Shown: positions 1 through 4,429 of the stretch, in pieces
How positions within the stretch are numbered: the stretch's first letter is position 1
How the letters are laid out: each line of letters opens with the position of its first letter
Source of the DNA: Anaerolineales bacterium
Lineage (GTDB): Bacteria; Chloroflexota; Anaerolineae; Anaerolineales; UBA6663
DNA length: 5,924 bases
Reading direction: 5' to 3'
Assembly (NCBI GenBank): GCA_017999235.1
Contig: JAGOBN010000286.1
Coordinates: forward strand, 1-5,924
Translations under genes and position numbers: made by a program
The notes under the pieces: model-generated
Seen by the model: the letters and a program-made list of their open reading frames with translations, nothing else
What the model was told of the DNA's origin: nothing
The model's database searches: none

Positions 1-1
1 C

Positions 2-253
2 ATCAGCTACACGGTCTTCTCGCCCGGCAGTGTCCGTTGGCCGTTCGATTATTTCGACTATCTCAAGGTGCTGCTGGCCGACCCGCGCCTGCGCGAACGG
101 GTGCTGTTTGGCAGCGATTTCTACATGGTGACCCTGGAGCGGATGACCGAGAAGGAGGCGGGATTGGCCTTGCGGAGCCGGCTGGGCGAGGACCTGTTCT
201 TCCAGATCGCGCACCACAACCCGCGCCGCTTTCTGGGCGAAACCGCATGCTGA
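2..253 (+). CDS. Amidohydrolase-2 family hydrolase, C-terminal part (5' truncated by window)
   Basis: The open frame enters from the left edge and gives 83 residues before TGA at 251-253. The visible part contains FGSDFYM (GSD at fragment residues 37-39) and ends with HHNPRRFLG (72-79). In the amidohydrolase-2 superfamily of metal-dependent TIM-barrel hydrolases (PF04909), a late strand ends in G-[ST]-D, whose Asp contributes to the metal/catalytic site, and the last helix carries an N-x-x-R-[FL] tail that closes the barrel. The metal-binding HxH and the central His residues lie outside the window, so substrate and reaction (hydrolysis or decarboxylation) cannot be told. The fragment has no signal peptide or membrane segment, so a cytosolic enzyme is likely. 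Its stop overlaps the ATG of the next gene (ATGCTGA, 247-253), which suggests co-transcription and translational coupling. The family call is fairly secure; the specific function is unknown. Confidence 0.75.
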   Translation: MSYTVFSPGSVRWPFDYFDYLKVLLADPRLRERVLFGSDFYMVTLERMTEKEAGLALRSRLGEDLFFQIAHHNPRRFLGETAC

Positions 254-630
254 CCGGCTGGCGCGCCTGGGCGCGGCGGTTGAAACTCGAGGCCTACACC
301 CTCTACCTGGCCTACCGCGACCCGCGCGTCAGCTGGCCGGCGCGCCTGTTCGCGGCCGCCGTGGCGGCCTACGCCTTCAGCCCGATCGACTTGATCCCGG
401 ATTTCATCCCGGTGCTGGGGTATCTGGATGATCTGATCCTGGTGCCAGCCGGGATCGCGCTGGCGCTGCGGCTGATCCCGCCGGACGTGCTGGCCGAGTG
501 CCGCGAGCGAGCGCAGGCGCGGCTGGCGGAGGGGCGGCCCGTCAACCGCTGGGCGGCGGCCGTCATCATCCTGATCTGGCTGGGGGCGGCCGGCCTGGGC
601 GCGGCCGCGCTGTGGCGCTGGTGGACCTAA
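247..630 (+). CDS. DUF1232 / YkvA-family small membrane protein
   Basis: This 127-residue protein carries the DUF1232 (PF06803, YkvA-like) hallmark at residues 45-62: SPIDLIPDFIPVLGYLDD, preceded by a hydrophobic stretch (about 32-44) and followed by another (about 63-77). A clear extra membrane helix lies near the C-terminus (about 102-123), ending in the aromatic cap WRWW. The family is widespread and its biochemical role is not established; membrane association is expected. The frame stays open upstream to about position 37, but the ATG at 247 is preferred because the conserved domain starts soon after it, the family is usually 100-140 residues long, and upstream of 247 the other frame is occupied by the hydrolase. 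The start overlaps the hydrolase TGA as ATGCTGA, with no strong Shine-Dalgarno site, so coupled translation is likely. The TAA at 628-630 shares bases with the stop of the opposing MFS gene. Confidence 0.85.
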   Translation: MLTGWRAWARRLKLEAYTLYLAYRDPRVSWPARLFAAAVAAYAFSPIDLIPDFIPVLGYLDDLILVPAGIALALRLIPPDVLAECRERAQARLAEGRPVNRWAAAVIILIWLGAAGLGAAALWRWWT

Positions 631-1907
631 GCGGCCGGCGCGGCAGCCGGGGTTTGCTCCGCCTCGCGGAAGAACCACCAGGTTAGGCCGATGGCCAGGC
701 TGTAGAGCGCGGCCGTGGAGAGGAAGAGCGGCCCAAAACCCAGGCGCGCCTGGATAACGCCGGAGAGGTACGGCCCCACCGTCCAGCCGACCTCCCACAT
801 GATCTGCATGACGCTGTTGACGGCCGCGCGTTCGCGCTCCGGCGTGCGCCCCATGACAAAGGCCGAATACAGCGGGTTGCTCATATTCATCAGCGCGCCG
901 CGCACCAGGAAGGCCAGGCCGGAAAGCCAGAAGACCGGCGCAAAGCCCACGCCCAGCAAGAACACCACCGACAGCGCCTGCGTGACCACAATGGCCCGCA
1001 CCTTGCCGCCCAGCCGCTCGGCGATGCGCGGCCCGACCACCGTGGCCAGGCCGGTGGTGACCGCGCCCAGGCTGTAGAGCAGGCCCAACTGGCCGTCGGT
1101 GATGGGGAATTTGCCTTTGAAGAACAGCGCCAGGTACGGGATGAGCGTGGCTGCGCCAAAACCGATGATGATGTTGGGCAGCGCCATCCGCAGGACGCTC
1201 GGCCGCACCAAACCGCGCAGGTCCCCCCAGCCCACCGGCGGCTCGCGGCGCGGACCCGGCCAGCGCACCTCGCGGATAAACCAGATTGGCACCATGGCCA
1301 GCGCGCCGCCCGCGATGCTGGCCGCCAGCACCGCCTGATACGCCGCCGCGCTCTCCGCGCCCGTCCGGAGCCAGACGCCGAACCAGGCCGGCAGCTGGCC
1401 GGCCACCAGATTCCCCAGCGCGCCGGAGAGCGTGGTCAGGCCAAAGTTCAGGCTGAAGAGCAGGGTGCGTTCGCGCTCGCTGGACGCCTTCATCATGAAC
1501 GGCGCCAGGCTCAACGAGTAGAGCGAGTTGGCCACGCCCATGACCGCGGACATGATCACCATCATGGCCGGCGCCTCGCTGGCCACCAGCGCCCAGGCCG
1601 CCAGGGTGGAAATCCCAAAGCCGATCAGCATGGCGCGGCGCGGCCCAATCCGGTCGGAGAGCAGGCCCATCGGCACGCCCACCACCAGGGCGGCGCCGGC
1701 CGGGATGGCGTTGAGCACGCCGATGAAATCCAGGTCGAAGCCGCGCGCGCGCAGATAGATATTGAAGAACAGCTGGAAGCCGGACAGCGTGATACCGCCG
1801 ACCACGGTGGCCAGCAGAAACAGGCGCGCCTCCGGCCGGAAGCGGCCAAAGAAGCGCACCGGGGGCAGCGCCGCCAGCCAGCGGACACCGCGCGCAAGCC
1901 AGCCCAT
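627..1907 (-). CDS. Major facilitator superfamily (MFS) transporter
   Basis: The 426-residue protein has a 12-helix MFS pattern: two blocks of six hydrophobic segments separated by a basic, Pro-rich central loop (about 212-237). The MFS signature (motif A) between helices 2 and 3 is present at residues 81-91 (GLLSDRIGPRR), and a degenerate copy occurs in the second half near 292-302 (GPRIAERLGGK). The halves also share an R-E-R-x(4)-S element (SERERTLLFS near 143, PERERAAVNS near 356), a remnant of the ancestral internal duplication. The phrase FNIYLRARGFDLDFIGVLNAIP (48-69) resembles uncharacterised carriers common in Chloroflexota. It acts in the cytoplasmic membrane as a secondary transporter; the substrate is unknown, with efflux only a guess. 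The ATG lies three bases after the TGA of the HAD gene, so the two are co-transcribed and probably coupled. The Ala/Pro-rich tail (QTPAAAPAA) ends in a TAG that overlaps the opposing YkvA stop. Confidence 0.9.
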   Translation of the reverse strand: MGWLARGVRWLAALPPVRFFGRFRPEARLFLLATVVGGITLSGFQLFFNIYLRARGFDLDFIGVLNAIPAGAALVVGVPMGLLSDRIGPRRAMLIGFGISTLAAWALVASEAPAMMVIMSAVMGVANSLYSLSLAPFMMKASSERERTLLFSLNFGLTTLSGALGNLVAGQLPAWFGVWLRTGAESAAAYQAVLAASIAGGALAMVPIWFIREVRWPGPRREPPVGWGDLRGLVRPSVLRMALPNIIIGFGAATLIPYLALFFKGKFPITDGQLGLLYSLGAVTTGLATVVGPRIAERLGGKVRAIVVTQALSVVFLLGVGFAPVFWLSGLAFLVRGALMNMSNPLYSAFVMGRTPERERAAVNSVMQIMWEVGWTVGPYLSGVIQARLGFGPLFLSTAALYSLAIGLTWWFFREAEQTPAAAPAA

Positions 1908-1910
1908 GTC

Positions 1911-2525
1911 TCAGTGAATCCCCAGCGCCGCGAACTCGGCCGGGAGGTCCATGTCCGGCTGGAAGCGCACACCGGCCAGCCCCAGGGCGCGGGCCGCCGC
2001 AACGTTCTCGGGCATGTCATCCACAAAGACGGCCGCCGCCGCCGGCACCCCCAACCGCTCCAACGCGCGCTGATAGATGGCCGGGGCCGGCTTGGCCACG
2101 CCCTCCTCCGCCGAGTACAGGATCAGGTCGAAGGTCTCGGCGTTGATGTGCGGCGCATGCTGGGCGCGCGTTTCCGGCCAGGCATTGCTGATGATGGCGG
2201 TGCGGTAGCGCGGGCGCAGCGCGCGGATGTACGCCAGCAGGGCGTGATCATACACATCCCCGCGCCAGAAATCGGCCCGCAGGGCGGCCAGATCCGCCGG
2301 CGGCAGGTTGAGCGCGCGGCCGGCCGCCGCCCAGACGGCCTCCAGATCGGCCTGGCCCACGGTGGCCGCCGCCGCGGCCGGGCTCTCGAAGACGATCTTG
2401 GCCACGCCCCAGTCCGGCAGGCCAAAGCGCCGGTCCCAGCGCCGGCGCGGCTCCAGGTCCGTGGTGCGGACGAGGACGCCCCCGATATCGAAGATGACGG
2501 CTTGGATGGGAATGGAAGTGGGCAT
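1911..2525 (-). CDS. HAD-superfamily (subfamily IA) hydrolase, probable phosphatase
   Basis: With the ATG at 2525 the product has 204 residues, normal for subfamily IA. Motif I is FDIGGVLV (nucleophile Asp13), motif II is IISNAW (Ser113), motif III is Lys145 in GVAKPAPAIY, and motif IV is FVDD (Asp169-Asp170). The region at about 25-95 is the alpha-helical cap. The family hydrolyses phosphate monoesters through an aspartyl-phosphate intermediate with Mg2+; the substrate is unknown. Motif I reads D-I-G, not D-x-D, so the usual general acid/base Asp is replaced by Gly15. The same D-x-G pattern occurs in YihX-like sugar-phosphate phosphatases, so it need not mean loss of activity. The frame is open to a GTG at 2603, but the extra 26 residues are low-complexity (Ala/Pro/Ser/Thr) and lie in probable promoter DNA, so I reject that start. 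No good Shine-Dalgarno site precedes the ATG. It is first in an operon with the MFS gene. Confidence 0.88.
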   Translation of the reverse strand: MPTSIPIQAVIFDIGGVLVRTTDLEPRRRWDRRFGLPDWGVAKIVFESPAAAAATVGQADLEAVWAAAGRALNLPPADLAALRADFWRGDVYDHALLAYIRALRPRYRTAIISNAWPETRAQHAPHINAETFDLILYSAEEGVAKPAPAIYQRALERLGVPAAAAVFVDDMPENVAAARALGLAGVRFQPDMDLPAEFAALGIH

Positions 2526-2562
2526 GGGTTTGAGAGCGGATGCGCGGGTGATTGGGACAGGG

Positions 2563-2568
2563 ATTGTA
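2563..2568 (-). promoter_or_regulatory. Candidate -10 box (TACAAT) for the HAD-MFS operon
   Basis: Read on the minus strand, the hexamer TACAAT matches five of six positions of the sigma70-type TATAAT consensus and lies 37 bases upstream of the preferred ATG at 2525. That would leave a leader of roughly 30 bases. No recognisable -35 element occurs at the proper spacing; the DNA there is GC-rich. This is a weak prediction. Confidence 0.3.
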
Positions 2569-2605
2569 ATCGAAGTCGCCGCCGGGGCCGGCCGGGTTTT
2601 CACGG

Positions 2606-2611
2606 TAGAAT
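2606..2611 (+). promoter_or_regulatory. Candidate -10 box (TAGAAT) for the dynamin gene
   Basis: TAGAAT on the plus strand matches five of six positions of TATAAT, sits just after an A/T-richer patch (GTTTTCAC), and would give a leader of about 60 bases before the ATG at 2681. A -35 hexamer is not recognisable 16-18 bases upstream, where the sequence is GC-rich. The TAG is also the nearest in-frame stop upstream of the dynamin start, consistent with this being non-coding DNA. The prediction is weak. Confidence 0.3.
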
Positions 2612-2671
2612 CTGTCTGCGTTATCGTGCTCTGATCAAGCTCGGCGCCTGGGCGGCTGGGCGCCGGCTCGC

Positions 2672-2675
2672 GAGG
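2672..2675 (+). promoter_or_regulatory. Ribosome binding site of the dynamin gene (GAGG)
   Basis: GAGG is followed by a five-base spacer and the ATG at 2681, a normal distance. No other ATG or GTG occurs in frame between the upstream stop at 2606 and 2681, so together these fix the start. Confidence 0.5.
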
Positions 2676-2680
2676 CCGCT

Positions 2681-4429
2681 ATGCAGCTACTGAATGACGA
2701 GCAGGCGCAGCTCCTGCGCGCGGTTAAAGCCGACCTGGCCGAGGTGCGGCTGGGCCTGGCCGAGTTGGAAACGCCGCGCGAGGCGCTGGCCACCCTGCAG
2801 ACAGCGCTGTTGCAGCTGGATGAGCTGTTTCTGATCGTGGTGGTGGGCGAGTTCAACGCCGGCAAGAGCGCGCTGGTGAACGCCCTGCTGGGCGAGCGCG
2901 TCATGGCGGAGGGCGTCACCCCCACCACGGCCCGCGTCACGCTGGTGAAGTGGGGGGCGCAGATCGCGGAAACGATCACGGACGAGACCTTTGCCACCGC
3001 CACCCATCCCCTGCCCCTGCTGCGCGAACTCAACATCGTGGACACGCCCGGCACCAACGCCGTCATCCGCCTGCACGAGCGGCTGACCAACGAGTTCGTG
3101 CCGCGCAGCGATTTGGTGCTCTTCGTCACCTCGGCCGACCGGCCGCTGACCGAGAGCGAGCGCCAGTTTCTGGAGCGGCTGCGGGACTGGGGCAAAAAAG
3201 TGGTGCTGATCCTGAACAAGGCCGATATCTTTGAGCAGGCCGGCCAGCTGGCCGAGGTGCGCGCCTTCATCCTCCAGCACGCCGGCCAAGTCCTGGGCGC
3301 CGCGCCGGAATTCTTCGCCGTCTCGGCCCGCCTGGCCCACCAGGCGCGGGAGACCGCGGACCTGGCCGAGAAGCGCCGGCTGCGCGAGGCCAGCGGCCTA
3401 GACGCGCTGGAGCGCTACATCGTGGAGACGCTCGACGACGCGGCCCGGCTGGCGCTCAAATTCCAGAGCCCGCTGGGCGTGGCCGGCCGGCTGGTGGAAG
3501 ACGCCTGGCACGCGGCCGCGGCCGAAGCCGAGGCCCTGAAGGACGACAAGGACACCGTCCAGGCCCTGGACGCCAGCGTGGCCGCCTACACGCGCGATCT
3601 AGAAGCCGAACTGCAGCCGCGCCTGGCCGAGATCGAGACCATCCTGCTGCGGCTGCAGGCGCGCGGCAATGATTTCTTCGACCGCACCCTGCGGCTGACC
3701 AACCTGATCGAGTTGACGCGCGGCGATCAGGTGCGGCTGAAGTTCGAGAAGGAAGTGCTGGGCGACGTGCCGGCCGAGATCGAGCAGAATGTGCGCCGGC
3801 TGATCGACTGGCTGGTGGATAAAGACCTGCGCCAGTGGCAGACAGTGATGAGCTATCTGCAGAAGCGGCAGGCGCGCCACAGCGAACACCTGGTGGGCGA
3901 GGGCGCCGCGCCGCTGGAGGCCCGCCGGCGCTCGCTGGTGGACACCGTGGGCAAGACCGCGCAGACCATCGTGGACTCGTATGACCGCGAGCAGGAGGCG
4001 CGCACGCTGGCCGCCAGCGTGGAGACCGCCGTGGCGCAGACCGCGCTTCTGGAGGTGGGCGCGGTGGGGCTGGGGACGCTGATCGTCAGCCTGTTCGCGT
4101 CCTCGGCCGTGGATGTCACCGGGGTGCTGGCCGCCGGCCTGCTCGCCGTCGTCGGCCTATTCATCATCCCGTACAAGCGGCAGCAGGCCAAGGACCAATT
4201 CAGCGCCAAAATGGAAGCGCTGCGGCAGAAACTGCACGGCGCGCTGACCGCGCAGTTTCGCAACGAATCCGAAAACGCGGTGGACCGGCTGCGCGAGGGG
4301 GTCGGGCCGTATGCGCGCTTCGTGCGCGCCGAACGGGAGCGCGTGGAACGCGCGCAGACGACGCTGGAAGGCCTGCGCCAAAAGCTGTCGGCGCTCCGCG
4401 CGCGCACTGCGGCGCTGTTCCCGGATTAG
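2681..4429 (+). CDS. Dynamin-like GTPase, FZL-type bacterial dynamin
   Basis: The 582-residue product is a large membrane-remodelling GTPase. The N-terminal GTPase domain has G1/P-loop GEFNAGKS (56-63), G2 Thr in TPTTA (80-84, probably Thr82/83), G3 DTPG (121-124), G4 NKAD (179-182) and a G5-like SAR (215-217). The run from DTPGTNAVIR through FVPRSDLVLFVTSADRPLTESE to the DWGKKV block (169-174) resembles, as I recall it, the chloroplast FZL and related cyanobacterial/Chloroflexota group. A helical, charged region (about 265-450) should form the neck/stalk bundle. Two adjacent hydrophobic segments (about 456-475 and 478-497), followed by basic KRQQAK, form a membrane-inserting hairpin. A final helix (about 503-578) would fold back on the stalk. 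Known relatives bind and curve or fuse membranes under GTP control; the role here is unknown. It appears monocistronic, with no second dynamin beside it. No motif is damaged and the length is normal. Confidence 0.92.
   Translation: MQLLNDEQAQLLRAVKADLAEVRLGLAELETPREALATLQTALLQLDELFLIVVVGEFNAGKSALVNALLGERVMAEGVTPTTARVTLVKWGAQIAETITDETFATATHPLPLLRELNIVDTPGTNAVIRLHERLTNEFVPRSDLVLFVTSADRPLTESERQFLERLRDWGKKVVLILNKADIFEQAGQLAEVRAFILQHAGQVLGAAPEFFAVSARLAHQARETADLAEKRRLREASGLDALERYIVETLDDAARLALKFQSPLGVAGRLVEDAWHAAAAEAEALKDDKDTVQALDASVAAYTRDLEAELQPRLAEIETILLRLQARGNDFFDRTLRLTNLIELTRGDQVRLKFEKEVLGDVPAEIEQNVRRLIDWLVDKDLRQWQTVMSYLQKRQARHSEHLVGEGAAPLEARRRSLVDTVGKTAQTIVDSYDREQEARTLAASVETAVAQTALLEVGAVGLGTLIVSLFASSAVDVTGVLAAGLLAVVGLFIIPYKRQQAKDQFSAKMEALRQKLHGALTAQFRNESENAVDRLREGVGPYARFVRAERERVERAQTTLEGLRQKLSALRARTAALFPD

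Larger units (their letters stand above)
2526..2680. promoter_or_regulatory. Divergent intergenic region between the HAD-MFS operon and the dynamin gene
   Basis: This 155-base spacer is the only non-coding stretch of size in the window and must hold the promoters of both flanking units. It is visibly less GC-rich at two points: around 2561-2572 (a TACAAT box on the minus strand) and around 2597-2613 (a TAGAAT box on the plus strand). In the dynamin leader a GGCGCC repeat at 2643-2648 and 2659-2664, which is self-complementary, can pair across a 10-base loop. I see no clear operator, riboswitch or small ORF. The regulatory role is inferred from position. Confidence 0.55.

Noticed and set aside
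37..246. Upstream extension of the YkvA frame from an ATG-like start near 37
   Set aside because: The translated extension is Arg/Pro/Gly-rich nonsense, the real amidohydrolase occupies this DNA in another frame, and the DUF1232 domain fits the ATG at 247.
631..655. Intrinsic terminator after the YkvA gene (CCGGC/GCCGG stem)
   Set aside because: The stem is only 5 bp, common in DNA this GC-rich, and is followed by only three T; it lies in the MFS coding end.
121..798. Minus-strand 225-codon frame across the YkvA gene and the MFS 3' end
   Set aside because: It spans two well-supported genes on different strands and shows shadow composition (Arg, Gly, Pro, Gln).
2526..2603. N-terminal extension of the HAD protein to a GTG at 2603
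   Set aside because: The extra 26 residues are low-complexity, precede the first beta-strand of the HAD fold by too much, and overlap probable promoter sequence.
1914..2693. Plus-strand open frame antisense to the HAD gene and running into the dynamin start
   Set aside because: Its composition is Arg/Gly-rich without domain signals and it covers a well-supported HAD gene plus the intergenic region.
2635..3340. Minus-strand open frames of about 210 codons antisense to the dynamin GTPase domain
   Set aside because: Ser/Arg-rich or Gln/Gly-rich shadows of the dynamin codons; no motif, no ribosome site.
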